Source: Paracoccaceae bacterium
GTDB lineage: Bacteria > Pseudomonadota > Alphaproteobacteria > Rhodobacterales > Rhodobacteraceae
DNA length: 64,000 bases
Reading direction: 5' to 3'
NCBI GenBank assembly: GCA_018222585.1
Contig: JAAFAB010000001.1
Coordinates: 470,198 to 534,197, forward strand
The notes under the pieces were generated by a model. The model saw nothing but the letters and a program-made list of their open reading frames with translations. It made no database searches and was not told the origin of the DNA. The translations under genes and the position numbers were made by a program. This document shows, piece by piece, positions 1 to 8,805 of this stretch (position 1 is the stretch's first letter; each line of letters opens with the position of its first letter).

Positions 1-1895
1 GCCGAGACGATGGCCGAGGACACCCGCACGTAGCGCGGCGACATCGCCCCTTCGCGGCGCAACAGGGCCGTTTCGCCGCGCAGCACCTCGCCGACCAGGG
101 CCCGCTGGACCGGGTTGCGCTCTGACGGCAGGGCGACGAGGGTCTGCGGATCGACGAAGGCCACCGCCTCGGGCCAGGGGAAGGGGGCCTCGCGTTCGAG
201 CTCTCCCAGCATGGTCCGGCCACCGGGGTTGGCGAACTGGATATTGCCATCCGCCGTCATCCCGAGGATCCCGCTGCGCGTGGCATCCAGGATCGCCCCC
301 AGGCGGTTGTTCACCGTGCGCGCCTGGGCCGAAAGCACCTCGGCCCTGCGCCGGGCACGGATGTTCTGCACCAGGAAAGCGCCACCGATCAGCACCACCA
401 GCAATGCTGCGCCGTAACGCGCCAGGCGCAGCCGCTCCGCGGTCCAGAAGGCCGGCGCTTCCAGCCAGCGGCGGCGCAGCTCCTGGTAGTCCTCCGAACT
501 CAGATATCCGGGGATCACGCCGTTGAGCTGTTCGCGCACCTGCCCCAGGCCGCGCCGCAGGGCGATGGCCCGTTCGGTGATGAAGAAGGGCGGCGTGACC
601 TCCTCGATCCGGTCCGCGATGCCGCGGCTTTCGGCCATGCGCCGCACCGTCATGGTGGGGTAGAGGATGGCGTCCACCTCGCCCTCCAGCAACCCGGAGA
701 GCAACGCCTCGGGCTGTTCGAAGGTCTGCAGGTCGAGGCCACCATGCTGCATCGCGATATCGCGGGCCACGTTCTGCCGCGCTACGCCGATCCGATAACC
801 TGAAAGGTCATCCAGTCCACCGATCCCTTCGGCCTGTCCCGCCAGGGTGAAGATCGAATAGGGCGACTGCTGGATCGCGGTCGAGAAATCCATCCGCTCG
901 CGGCGGGCGTCATCGACGGAGATCGGCGGCAGGATGTCATAGGCCCCGCTGCGCGGGCCACGGCCCCATTCCTCGGTGCTGATGACGGTGAGGCGCAGCT
1001 CCAGCCCTGCCCTCTCGGCCAGGTCGCGCAGCGTCTCGACGCCGAAGCCGGTGATCGACCCGTCCGGGCGCACGACCTGGTAGGGCGGGAAGTGGGTGAT
1101 GCCGACCGTCAGCACCTCGGGCACCGGGTCGGGCCGGGTCATGTTCCATTTCAGGCGCAGGCGGTCCATCTCGCCAGAAGCTTCCAGCGCGGCGATGGCG
1201 GCATTGATCCGCGGCATCAGCTCGGCCCGGCTCTCGTGCAGGACGACATGATGGGACACCACCTGCAGCGGCGCCCCGACCAGGCGCACCAGATGATCCA
1301 GCCGCGCCGCCTGAAGCGTGTCCAGCCCCGCCTTCTGAAGCGCCACCGCGGCGTCCACCTCACCGATCAGCAGCGCCCCGAACAGCGCCCTCGGGCCGGG
1401 GTAGGCGATGACCTCGTTGCCCCCGCCGAACGAGGCCGCGTCGGCCCCCGCCGCCTGGGCGATGGTGCCGATGCGCAGCCCCTCCAGGGTCTCGGGCGGG
1501 GCCTCCGCGGCGGTTGCAACGGGCATGAAGAGGTAGGTTCCCTGGCGCGCGACCGGATCCGAGTAGACCACCTGTTCGCCAAGCGCGGGAAGCTGCACGA
1601 CACCAGCCAGCATGTCGGCCTCGCCGGTGGCGAGGGCACGGAAGTCGCCGTCGATGCCGTCCTTCTGCTCAAAGCGGATGGCCAGGCCAGCCTCCCCGGC
1701 GACTGCGCGGGCCAGGTCGGCCAAATAGCCGGTCAATTCCCCTTCCGAATCAATCTCGTAGAGCCCCGCGCTCGGGGACCACGGCACGACCAGCCCGGTC
1801 CCCGCTTCCTGAGCGCGGGCAGCCGGGACAGGCAGAATCGCCAGTGCCGCAAGAGCCAGTAGAACAAGTCGAAGGCGAGAAGTAAGCCCGGTCAT
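1..1895 (-). CDS. Sensor protein with tandem solute-binding (SBP_bac_3-like) domains and PAS domain, partial
   Basis: An open frame runs from an ATG at 1895 off the left edge, so about 631 residues are visible and the C-terminus is missing. It begins with a signal peptide (about residues 1-25, ending near ARAQEAG). Two successive periplasmic amino-acid-type solute-binding folds follow, about residues 30-235 and 245-475; the second includes VGITHFPPYQVV and GSITGFGVETLRDLA. One transmembrane helix lies at about 490-508 (AALLVVLIGGAFLVQN). A PAS-like segment with ILDATRSGILGMTADGNI follows. This architecture is known from BvgS/EvgS-type sensor kinases, so a histidine kinase output is expected, but the kinase region is outside the window. 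It lies 92 bases downstream of the ferredoxin gene on the same strand and may sense a ligand related to that operon. A diguanylate cyclase output is also possible. Confidence 0.75.
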   Translation of the reverse strand, partial: MTGLTSRLRLVLLALAALAILPVPAARAQEAGTGLVVPWSPSAGLYEIDSEGELTGYLADLARAVAGEAGLAIRFEQKDGIDGDFRALATGEADMLAGVVQLPALGEQVVYSDPVARQGTYLFMPVATAAEAPPETLEGLRIGTIAQAAGADAASFGGGNEVIAYPGPRALFGALLIGEVDAAVALQKAGLDTLQAARLDHLVRLVGAPLQVVSHHVVLHESRAELMPRINAAIAALEASGEMDRLRLKWNMTRPDPVPEVLTVGITHFPPYQVVRPDGSITGFGVETLRDLAERAGLELRLTVISTEEWGRGPRSGAYDILPPISVDDARRERMDFSTAIQQSPYSIFTLAGQAEGIGGLDDLSGYRIGVARQNVARDIAMQHGGLDLQTFEQPEALLSGLLEGEVDAILYPTMTVRRMAESRGIADRIEEVTPPFFITERAIALRRGLGQVREQLNGVIPGYLSSEDYQELRRRWLEAPAFWTAERLRLARYGAALLVVLIGGAFLVQNIRARRRAEVLSAQARTVNNRLGAILDATRSGILGMTADGNIQFANPGGRTMLGELEREAPFPWPEAVAFVDPQTLVALPSERNPVQRALVGEVLRGETALLRREGAMSPRYVRVSSAIVS

Positions 1896-1987
1896 GCAGC
1901 CATCCGTTGCGAAGTCATTCCCACTGTTTAGGGCAAACCCTCGCGGCTGCCTACACTCTCCTGCGGGCGACATCGCCTCAGTCGCGC

Positions 1988-2311
1988 TCAGGCCTGTTCC
2001 TGTGGCACCTCCACCACGAGTCCGTCCAGCGCCTCGGAAACCGTCAACTGGCAGGACAGCCGCGAGCGGCCCGGCTCGACCCCGGGGGCGAAGTCCAGCA
2101 TGTCCTCCTCCATCGGGTCCATCGGTGGCAGGCGATCGGCCCAGCCCTCGGCCACGTAGACATGACAGGTCGAGCAGGCGCAGGCGCCGCCGCATTCGGC
2201 GACGATGCCCGGCACGTCGTTGTCGCGGGCGCCCTCCATCACCGTCATGCCGGGTCTGAGGTCGATCTCGTGTCGCGCGCCCTGGGGGTCGATATAGGTG
2301 ATCTTGGCCAA
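1988..2311 (-). CDS. 2Fe-2S ferredoxin (putidaredoxin/rhodocoxin type)
   Basis: A 107-residue adrenodoxin/putidaredoxin-type ferredoxin that carries single electrons from an FAD reductase to a cytochrome P450 or other oxygenase. The cluster ligands are visible as Cys40, Cys46 and Cys49 in [14 protein letters not shown], with Cys87 in RLSCQLTV. Cys44 is an extra, non-ligand cysteine. Length and spacing match the family. The start lies 1 base after the stop of the reductase gene, so the two are translationally coupled and form an electron-transfer pair. No P450 or oxygenase is seen nearby; the final acceptor must be encoded elsewhere or outside the window. Confidence 0.93.
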   Translation of the reverse strand: MAKITYIDPQGARHEIDLRPGMTVMEGARDNDVPGIVAECGGACACSTCHVYVAEGWADRLPPMDPMEEDMLDFAPGVEPGRSRLSCQLTVSEALDGLVVEVPQEQA

Positions 2312-2312
2312 G

Positions 2313-3548
2313 TCAGCTCTCCTCGGTCTGTCGTGCCGGCGCGCGCATCAGCGCCGCCAGGTCCTGGGTGGGGTCGGCGATCTCCGTCGCCTCGGGGCTG
2401 CGCCCCTGTTCCAGCATCCGCTTGCCCGCCATGTAGGCGCGCGGGTCGTTCATCGCGTCGACGGCCAGCAGGCGCGGACCGGCAAAATACCAGTGCGAGA
2501 CACTGCCCGCCCTCTTTCCGGGGCGCGTCACGACGTGGTCGTGCCCCTGCCCCAGCCCGGCGATCTGCAGCTTGACGTCGTACTGGTCGGACCAGAACCA
2601 GGGATGCGGGTCATAGGCGCGGCCGGCGCCCATGATATTGGCGGCGACGCATTCCGCCTGTTCGATCGCGTTCTGGACGCTTTCCAGCCGCAGTTGCCGT
2701 CCCCGCCAGGGGAAGGCGGCGCAGTCGCCCGCCGCCCAGATCCCGGGGGCCGAGGTCCGGCCCTGCGCATCGACGGCGATGCCGTTGCCGCAGGCGATCC
2801 CCGCCGCGTCGGCCAGTCCGCTCTCGGGCGAGACGCCGATGCCCGCGATCACCAGGTCGATCCGCAGCCTGGTGCCATCGCTCAGCTCGGCCCCCTCGAC
2901 CCGAGTCTCGCCGGTCAGCCGGGCCAATCCGACGCCCTCGCGAATCTCGACCCCATGGGACTGATGCAGGGCGCGGAACCAGTCCGAGGTCTCACGCGCG
3001 GCGACCCGTTGCAGGATACGCGCGGATTGTTCGACCAGGGTCACCTCCAGGCCCAGCTTTCGAGCCACCGCCGCCGCTTCCAGCCCGATGTAGCCGCCGC
3101 CCACCACCAGCAGGCGCGCACCGGGGCGCATCAGAGGCGCCAGCGCCTCGATGTCGGCAATGCCACGCAGGGTGAAGACCCCGGCCAGGTCGCCGCCGAT
3201 CGCCGCCGGCAGCCGCCGGGGCCGCGCACCGGTGGCAAGGACCAGGTGGTCGAAGGGCAGTGCCTCCTCCCCAAGGTGCACCCGCCGCGCCTGCGGGTCG
3301 ATCCGCGTCACCGGGGCGCCCAGGCGCAGGGTGATCCCCGCCTCGGCATAGAAGCTTTCCGGCCGCAGGTAGAGCCTGTCTCGCGGCATCTCGCCCAGCA
3401 GGTAAGCCTTGGACAGCGGCGGGCGCTGGTAGGGGGGATCGCGCTCCTCCCCGATCAGCGTTACCGGCGCCTCGTAGCCCCCGGCGCGCAGCTTTGCCGC
3501 CAGCGCCGAAGCCGCCTGGCCGGCACCGATCACGATCACTCCGCTCAT
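2313..3548 (-). CDS. FAD-dependent NAD(P)H:ferredoxin reductase
   Basis: A 411-residue flavoprotein of the putidaredoxin/rhodocoxin reductase family, which moves electrons from NAD(P)H to a 2Fe-2S ferredoxin. The N-terminal FAD dinucleotide fold is seen in [19 protein letters not shown] second nucleotide fold for NAD(P)H is seen near residue 150 ([15 protein letters not shown]). The FAD-contacting Asp is in IWAAGDCA. A typical reductase C-terminal domain follows. The gene ends 1 base before the ferredoxin start and begins 4 bases after the GFA gene's stop, so it belongs to the same operon. Assignment to the family is firm; the physiological partner is inferred from adjacency. Confidence 0.93.
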   Translation of the reverse strand: MSGVIVIGAGQAASALAAKLRAGGYEAPVTLIGEERDPPYQRPPLSKAYLLGEMPRDRLYLRPESFYAEAGITLRLGAPVTRIDPQARRVHLGEEALPFDHLVLATGARPRRLPAAIGGDLAGVFTLRGIADIEALAPLMRPGARLLVVGGGYIGLEAAAVARKLGLEVTLVEQSARILQRVAARETSDWFRALHQSHGVEIREGVGLARLTGETRVEGAELSDGTRLRIDLVIAGIGVSPESGLADAAGIACGNGIAVDAQGRTSAPGIWAAGDCAAFPWRGRQLRLESVQNAIEQAECVAANIMGAGRAYDPHPWFWSDQYDVKLQIAGLGQGHDHVVTRPGKRAGSVSHWYFAGPRLLAVDAMNDPRAYMAGKRMLEQGRSPEATEIADPTQDLAALMRAPARQTEES

Positions 3549-3552
3549 CCCG

Positions 3553-4056
3553 TCAGTCCTCCAGCATCCCGGCCCAATGCGCTTGCAGCGCCGCCATGTC
3601 CGGTGCGTCCTCGTATTGCAGCGCCCCCTCGACCGGCGTCAGCCAGGGCTGACGGGTGGCGGTGAAGATCTCCCCCGCCGGGCGCAGCCAGAAGGGATCG
3701 TCCAGCGTGCCGGACTTCACGACCAGAGTGTCACGCCCTTCCATCCGGTGCGTCAGGCGACTGCCGCAGGCGGCGCAGAAGGTCAGTTCCGACATCTTGC
3801 CAGAGCCCCCCTGCTGGGTCAGCGTCGAGACCGGCCCCGAAAGCTCCACCGCCTCGGCGCGAAACATCAGGCTTTCTCCGAAGGCGCTGCCCGACTGGCG
3901 CTGACAGCGGGTGCAATGGCAGAGGTAGAAGGTGACCGGCGCCTGCGAGGCGCGCAGCCGCACCGCCCCGCACTGGCACCCCCCCGACAGGGGGAGTGCC
4001 GGCAGCCGCACCGCCCGTGCGGGGGCGGTCGTCGCCTCAGATCGAGAGAACGACAT
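3553..4056 (-). CDS. GFA-family (glutathione-dependent formaldehyde-activating-like) zinc protein
   Basis: A 167-residue protein with the GFA/CENP-V zinc-binding fold: GGCQCGAV, then LCHCTRCQRQSG, then FCAACGS supply the cysteine clusters that bind two zinc ions in this family. The frame stays open further upstream, but that part is antisense-like readthrough of the Rieske gene. I chose the ATG at 4056 (MSFSRSEAT), which overlaps the end of the Rieske gene by 20 bases. Many GFA proteins have no proven role; some bind glutathione adducts of formaldehyde. In this operon it could handle a glutathione-conjugated or one-carbon by-product, which is inference only. Confidence 0.82.
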   Translation of the reverse strand: MSFSRSEATTAPARAVRLPALPLSGGCQCGAVRLRASQAPVTFYLCHCTRCQRQSGSAFGESLMFRAEAVELSGPVSTLTQQGGSGKMSELTFCAACGSRLTHRMEGRDTLVVKSGTLDDPFWLRPAGEIFTATRQPWLTPVEGALQYEDAPDMAALQAHWAGMLED

Positions 4057-4450
4057 AATCGTCCTCCGTGCGGACCTCGAAGATCTCGATCTTGTAGGGG
4101 CCCTCGGCCAGGGTTTCGCCCGGCTTGACCTGCACGTCGAAGGTCTTGACCCGCACCCGGTTCGGATCGCAGTAGCTGCGCCCGGTTTCCAGGTCGAATT
4201 CCCAGCCGTGCCAGGGGCAGCGCACCATGATCTTCTCGTCCTCGGTCCGGTATTCGCCGGGGCCGTTGGCGCTGACGAAGGCCGCGATCTTGCCATGGCA
4301 CAGCGCCGCCCCCTCGTGCGGGCAGCGGTTGGTGATCGCCGCGAAGCGATGGCCCAGGTTGAAGACCGCGATCTCGCGGCCCCCGATCTGGACCTGCCTG
4401 GCCTTGCCCTCGGCGATCTCGTCGGTCTTGCAGATGATGTGGTCGGCCAT
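4037..4450 (-). CDS. Rieske [2Fe-2S] ferredoxin-like protein
   Basis: A 137-residue stand-alone Rieske protein. The ligands are Cys43 and His45 in RCPHEGAALCHG, and Cys78 and His81 in RCPWHGWEF. The spacing between the two ligand pairs (about 33 residues) is longer than the 16-17 of small toluene-dioxygenase-type ferredoxins. That is closer to the Rieske domain of ring-hydroxylating oxygenases, but no catalytic domain follows. It may carry electrons in an oxygenase system or act as an accessory subunit. It starts 10 bases after the amidohydrolase stop and overlaps the GFA gene. Confidence 0.88.
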   Translation of the reverse strand: MADHIICKTDEIAEGKARQVQIGGREIAVFNLGHRFAAITNRCPHEGAALCHGKIAAFVSANGPGEYRTEDEKIMVRCPWHGWEFDLETGRSYCDPNRVRVKTFDVQVKPGETLAEGPYKIEIFEVRTEDDYVVLSI

Positions 4451-4460
4451 GGTGGTCCTT

Positions 4461-5558
4461 TCAATTCAGCCCGTAGACGCCGACCGCATTGTCACGAAGG
4501 ATGCCGCGCTTGGCCTCTTCGGACATGCCGACGCGGAAGGCCCGGTCGGGGTGGTCGAAATCCCAGTGGGGGTAGTCGGTCGAGAACATCAGCTTCTCCC
4601 AGCCGATCCAGTCGAGCAGATGGGTCATGTGCTTGACGTTCGGCGGCTCCTCGACGGGTTGGGTGGTCAGCCAGACGTTGCTCTTGATGTACTCCGACGG
4701 CTTGCGGGTCACATGCGGCACCTCCGAGCGCATCCGCTCCCACTCCCGGTCCATCCGCCACATCAGCGGCGCAAGCCAGGCGAAGCCGCCTTCGACCAGC
4801 ACCAGCTTCAGCTTCGGGAAGCGTTCGAAAACGCCCTCGAAGATCATCGAGGTCAGCATGGTCTGGGCGGTATGGGCGAAACCATAGTGCTCTTCGACGT
4901 AGAAAGACGCCCAGCCCGCGCCCGAGTTGGCGCGGAAACCCGAGGCCGCCGAATGCACCCCGATGGGCAGGTCCAGCGCCTCGGCCATCTCGTAGATCGG
5001 CCAGTAGCGGCGGCGCCCGGCGGGCTCCATCGAGCGCGGCACGAAGCCGATCTGGACGAAGCGCGGATCCTTGGCCCGCTCCTCGATCTCCTTCAGCGAT
5101 GCCTGGGTATCTTCCTGGGCGATCGAGATCCCGCCCTTCAGGCGCGGTTCCTTCGACAGCCACTTGTCGATCTGCCAGTCGTTCATCGCCGCGCAGACGG
5201 CGGCGCCGAGATCCAGGTTGTGCAGCGAGGGCCCGGCGTTCAGGGCGTGCAGCAGGCCGAACTCGATGTTGAGCTCGTCGAGCAGCTGGATCTTCATGAA
5301 ATCGAGGTTCGAGGCCGGCGCCCCGCCATCCGGCGGATAGCTGTCCTGGCGCATCCCGTGGCCCATGCGGGGGAATTGCAGCGCCCCCACCATCGGCCCG
5401 CCCGAGCGCATCCCCCAGTCGCGCACATGTTCACGCCAGCGCAGCGGCATGAAGGCGGCCAGCTCTCCCTTCTGCGTCATCGCCGGGTGGATGTCGCAGT
5501 CGACGATGCCCAGGCGGGCATCACTTTCGGCGGTCTTTTCCAGTTCGGTCACGGACAT
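4461..5558 (-). CDS. Amidohydrolase-2 family protein (ACMSD-like), first of a tandem pair
   Basis: A 365-residue TIM-barrel protein of the amidohydrolase_2 family, which includes ACMSD, gamma-resorcylate decarboxylase and related decarboxylases and hydrolases. Visible metal-site motifs are Asp22-x-His24 in DCDIHP, a His in IGVHSA and an Asp in STDYPHWD. Where many members have a His (HxGG), this protein has VLVEGGFAWL. The true start is the ATG at 5558, placed TGA-C-ATG after the upstream gene's stop, not the longer frame. It may decarboxylate or hydrolyse an aromatic or unsaturated acid imported by the neighbouring TctABC system; the substrate is unknown. Confidence 0.85.
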   Translation of the reverse strand: MSVTELEKTAESDARLGIVDCDIHPAMTQKGELAAFMPLRWREHVRDWGMRSGGPMVGALQFPRMGHGMRQDSYPPDGGAPASNLDFMKIQLLDELNIEFGLLHALNAGPSLHNLDLGAAVCAAMNDWQIDKWLSKEPRLKGGISIAQEDTQASLKEIEERAKDPRFVQIGFVPRSMEPAGRRRYWPIYEMAEALDLPIGVHSAASGFRANSGAGWASFYVEEHYGFAHTAQTMLTSMIFEGVFERFPKLKLVLVEGGFAWLAPLMWRMDREWERMRSEVPHVTRKPSEYIKSNVWLTTQPVEEPPNVKHMTHLLDWIGWEKLMFSTDYPHWDFDHPDRAFRVGMSEEAKRGILRDNAVGVYGLN

Positions 5559-5559
5559 G

Positions 5560-6639
5560 TCACAGCTCCAGTCTGGGATAGGTGGCAAGGACGTTCTCGC
5601 GGCAGATCCCAGGCGCGAGTTCGGCGGGCAGGCCCTTGGGCCAGAGGGGCGAGGGCCCCTGGTCGTGCGGGAAATCTGACGAGAACAGCAGCATCTCGGG
5701 CCCGCCCACGCAGTCCACTGCGGCCATCAGGCTATCGGGATCCTCGGGCGCGTCGAAGGGCTGCAGGGTGAAGCGCAGCTGGCGTTGCAGGATCACCTCG
5801 GGGCTTTCCTTCAGCCAGGGCACTTCAACCCGGCTGCCGCGCCAGTCCTTCGCCATCCGCCACGACAGGCCGAACAGCCAGGAGATCCCGCTTTCGGCCA
5901 TCACCACCTTCATGTCGGGGAACTCGGTCAGCACGCCTTCCGACAGCAGGCTGGCGGTCTGGCTGGCAAAGCCCTGGGCGAAGGTCACCTGTTCCTCGAC
6001 GAGGTAGGACAGGAACCCGGCCTGGGTCGGCGCGTGGCGGTAGGCGCTGCCCGGGTGGATCGACAGGGCGAAACCGGCCTCCGACGCCGCCTTGTAGATC
6101 GGCCAGTACTGACGCTGGCCCAGCAGGCCGTCGCCCATGCAGATGGCCAGCACCTGCACGAAACGCTTGTCATCGGCATAGCGCCTGATCTCGGCCACGG
6201 CCTCTTCGACATGACGGAAGGGGACCAGCAGGGCGGCACGCAGGCGCGGGTCGCGGTCCAGCCATTCGGCCGCCAGCCAGCGGTTCGTGGCCTGGCACAT
6301 CACCGTCTGCAGGTAGGGATCGAACAGCGCCTGCACCCCGTTCACCACGTTCAGCACCGCCGCCGACAGCCCCAGCGGATCCAGCAGCGCCTCGGCCAGG
6401 CGTTCGGGGCTGGCGACGCCGCCGTCTGCGCCCTCGGCCCGGAAGGGCTTGGTGGAGAAGGGATAGGAGGTCAGCTCCATATGCCCGATGTCACGGTAGG
6501 GCAGCATGTCCTTCCAGTAGCTGTCCACGAAGGGCAGCAGGTCGGCCTGCTCGGGGCTGCGCGGGTGGACGTCGCAGTCCACCGCGCCGATCCCGGCAAA
6601 GGGGCCCGCCACATCGGGCCTTTCAAGCTCTGTCAGCAT
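5560..6639 (-). CDS. Amidohydrolase-2 family protein (ACMSD-like), second of a tandem pair
   Basis: A 359-residue amidohydrolase_2 family protein, a paralogue of its downstream neighbour. Motifs are Asp23-x-His25 in DCDVHP, His in LSIHPGSAY, Asp in SSDFPHD, and AESGISWL where VEGGFAWL stands in the neighbour. The start is the ATG at 6639, preceded by an AGAGGAG ribosome-binding site; the longer frame upstream lacks family similarity. A tandem pair beside an acid transporter suggests two successive steps, or a heteromeric enzyme, acting on an imported carboxylate. Product identity cannot be read from sequence. Confidence 0.85.
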   Translation of the reverse strand: MLTELERPDVAGPFAGIGAVDCDVHPRSPEQADLLPFVDSYWKDMLPYRDIGHMELTSYPFSTKPFRAEGADGGVASPERLAEALLDPLGLSAAVLNVVNGVQALFDPYLQTVMCQATNRWLAAEWLDRDPRLRAALLVPFRHVEEAVAEIRRYADDKRFVQVLAICMGDGLLGQRQYWPIYKAASEAGFALSIHPGSAYRHAPTQAGFLSYLVEEQVTFAQGFASQTASLLSEGVLTEFPDMKVVMAESGISWLFGLSWRMAKDWRGSRVEVPWLKESPEVILQRQLRFTLQPFDAPEDPDSLMAAVDCVGGPEMLLFSSDFPHDQGPSPLWPKGLPAELAPGICRENVLATYPRLEL

Positions 6640-6664
6640 GTCTGGGTCTCCTCTCTGGGCATCA

Positions 6665-8644
6665 TCACATGAAGAAGGGAAGTTCGAAGGGGGTATGCAG
6701 GACGCGGTCGTAGAGCGCGTAGAGCACCAGGCCGATCCCGGCCGCGTAGAGCGCCACCACCCACCAGCGGAAGCGGCCCCAGATCGCGGCATAGAGCGCA
6801 GCGAAGCCGATGATCGCGGCATAGGTGCCGGTCCAGGGGGTCACGGCGACCATGGCGGCGATGGCCAGGAAGGTGACCATCTGGCGGCGATGCTCGGCGA
6901 GGAACTCGGACCAGGTGCCCCCGGCGGCGATGTCCCCGCTCCGGCGCGCCCGGCCGATCCCGCTCAGCCGCGAGGCGTCCTGCACCAGGACGAAGGCCAT
7001 GATCGCCAGCCCTGCCACGGCGATCGAGATCGGCGAGATCTTGGCCAGCAGCTTCCAGTCCAGCGCCCACCAGATCGCGAAGGCAAACAGCGCCACCAGG
7101 CAGACCGCGATCCCCGAGGACAGCAGCAGGCTGGCCCGGCTCTCGCGCGTGTCTTCGACCGAAAAGTCCTTCATCCCCTTGCGGGTCGAACGGATCGCGA
7201 AGAAGAAGACCAGGCTGAGAACCACGATCAGGCCGATCACGGTCGGGCGGCTGATCACTTCCCAGGGGGTGTAGCTCTGCCAGGTGATCGACATGGCATT
7301 TTCCAGCACCGGCCCCAGCACGAAGCCCAGGATGAAGGGCGGGCGCGGCCAGCCGGCGGCTTTCAGCACGTAGCCCAGCAGGCCGACCCCCAGCAGGACG
7401 GTCCAGGTGAACATGCCCGGCTCCCAGACCCAGGAGCCCATGAAGATGAACATGATCACCGCAGGCACGATGAAGTTGCCGTCGATGAAGGCGGTGCGGG
7501 CGATCTGGCGGCCCCAGATCATCAGGGCGGCGGCGCCGATGATATTGGCGATGATGATCGTCCAGACCATCGAGAAGGTCACGTCGAGGTTGTCCGACAG
7601 CATGTTGCGCCCCGGCGAGAAGCCGTGGATCGTCAGCGCGCCCAGCAGGACCGCCATGGCGCCCGAGCCGGGAATCCCGAAGGCCAGAGTCGGGATCAGC
7701 GAGCCGCCCAGCACCGCGTTGTTGGCGGCCTCGGGCGCGATCACGCCACGCACGTCGCCCTTGCCGAACTGAGATGTGTCCTTGGCGCTTTGGGTCGCGT
7801 GGCCATAGGCCAGCCAGTCGACCACCGAAGAGCCGATGGCCGGCAGCATCCCGACGTAGACCCCCATGAGGGAGCAGCGGATGACCAGCCAGCGGTTGCG
7901 GATGGCCTGACGGACGCCGTTGAGGATGCCGTCATCCTCGGCCCGTTCGTCGCTGATATGGGCGATGGCGGTGCGGCGCGCGGCCAGGTCCATCATCTCG
8001 GGCAGGCCGAAGAGGCCCAGGATCACCGGCACCAGCGGCAGGCCGTCCAGCAGGGCGCGCTCTCCGAAGTAGTAGCGCGGCATCGAGCTGGCGACCGGAT
8101 AGCCGATCTGACTGAGCATCAGACCCAGCACGGCGGCGCCAAGGCCCTTCGAGATCGCGTTGCCGCTGACCGCGCCGACCATCAGCAGGCCCAGAAGCGA
8201 CAGCAGGAAGAACTCGGGCGAGCCGAAGGCGAGGATGATCCACAGCGCGAAGGGCAGCGAGGCCGCCATGGCGAAGCCGCCCAGCACGCCGCCGAAGGCG
8301 GAACTGGCGAAGGCGGCACCGAAGGCCGTCTGGGCCAGGCCCCGCTTGGCCATGGCATTGCCGTCGATCACCGTCGCCTGGCTGGCGATGGTGCCCGGGA
8401 TGCCCAGCATCACCGAAGTGATCGTGTCCGAGGTCGAGACCACGGCGAAGAGCCCCAGCAACATGGCAAGGCCCGCAGCGGGCTCCATGCCGAAGGTCAG
8501 CGGCAGCAGCACGACCATGCCGGTGACGCCGCCGAGGCCCGGCACGATGCCCAGCCAGATGCCGACGGCGATACCGGCCAGCAGGTAGAAGAAGCTTGGG
8601 AAGGACAGGACAAGGGACAGTCCCGCCAGGAATGAGTCGTACAT
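6665..8644 (-). CDS. tctA: Tripartite tricarboxylate transporter permease, TctA-TctB fusion
   Basis: A 659-residue polytopic membrane protein. The first 500 or so residues are a TctA permease: about a dozen hydrophobic segments and the conserved GIVPGLGGVTGMVVLLP near the N-terminus. The last 150 residues carry about four more helices in a TctB-like arrangement (RASLLLSSGIAVCLVALFAF and later segments). No separate tctB lies nearby, so the small membrane subunit appears fused to the large one. With the binding protein encoded just upstream it would import a carboxylate by secondary transport. The start is the ATG at 8644 (MYDSFLAGL); the upstream extension reads through intergenic DNA. Confidence 0.9.
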   Translation of the reverse strand: MYDSFLAGLSLVLSFPSFFYLLAGIAVGIWLGIVPGLGGVTGMVVLLPLTFGMEPAAGLAMLLGLFAVVSTSDTITSVMLGIPGTIASQATVIDGNAMAKRGLAQTAFGAAFASSAFGGVLGGFAMAASLPFALWIILAFGSPEFFLLSLLGLLMVGAVSGNAISKGLGAAVLGLMLSQIGYPVASSMPRYYFGERALLDGLPLVPVILGLFGLPEMMDLAARRTAIAHISDERAEDDGILNGVRQAIRNRWLVIRCSLMGVYVGMLPAIGSSVVDWLAYGHATQSAKDTSQFGKGDVRGVIAPEAANNAVLGGSLIPTLAFGIPGSGAMAVLLGALTIHGFSPGRNMLSDNLDVTFSMVWTIIIANIIGAAALMIWGRQIARTAFIDGNFIVPAVIMFIFMGSWVWEPGMFTWTVLLGVGLLGYVLKAAGWPRPPFILGFVLGPVLENAMSITWQSYTPWEVISRPTVIGLIVVLSLVFFFAIRSTRKGMKDFSVEDTRESRASLLLSSGIAVCLVALFAFAIWWALDWKLLAKISPISIAVAGLAIMAFVLVQDASRLSGIGRARRSGDIAAGGTWSEFLAEHRRQMVTFLAIAAMVAVTPWTGTYAAIIGFAALYAAIWGRFRWWVVALYAAGIGLVLYALYDRVLHTPFELPFFM

Positions 8645-8780
8645 GATGCCTCTGCGCTGTGAACTTGCCGCCGACGCGACGGGCCCGGGGGCCCGCGACG
8701 ACGTGCGGGGTCTTGGCAATCGGGAGGTTCGGGGACCCGTCGGGCCCCGGCGTGATCAGTTCCGAAGAAGAACGCAGGGG

Positions 8781-8800
8781 GCGGGGCCGAAGCCCCGCCG
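8781..8800 (-). terminator. Stem-loop between tctC and tctA
   Basis: A perfect 8-bp GC stem (GGCGGGGC / GCCCCGCC) that reads with a UUCG loop on the minus strand, 5 bases after the tctC stop. It is followed on that strand by a pyrimidine-rich stretch (TTCTTCTTC) rather than a clean T run. It probably acts as a partial terminator or as a 3' mRNA stabiliser that raises the amount of binding protein over permease. Confidence 0.6.
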
Positions 8801-8805
8801 GCCCG

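Noticed and set aside
3553-4464. A single 303-residue protein covering both the GFA and Rieske region
   Set aside because: Its first 136 residues are the Rieske gene read in the wrong frame; only the part from 4056 down matches a family.
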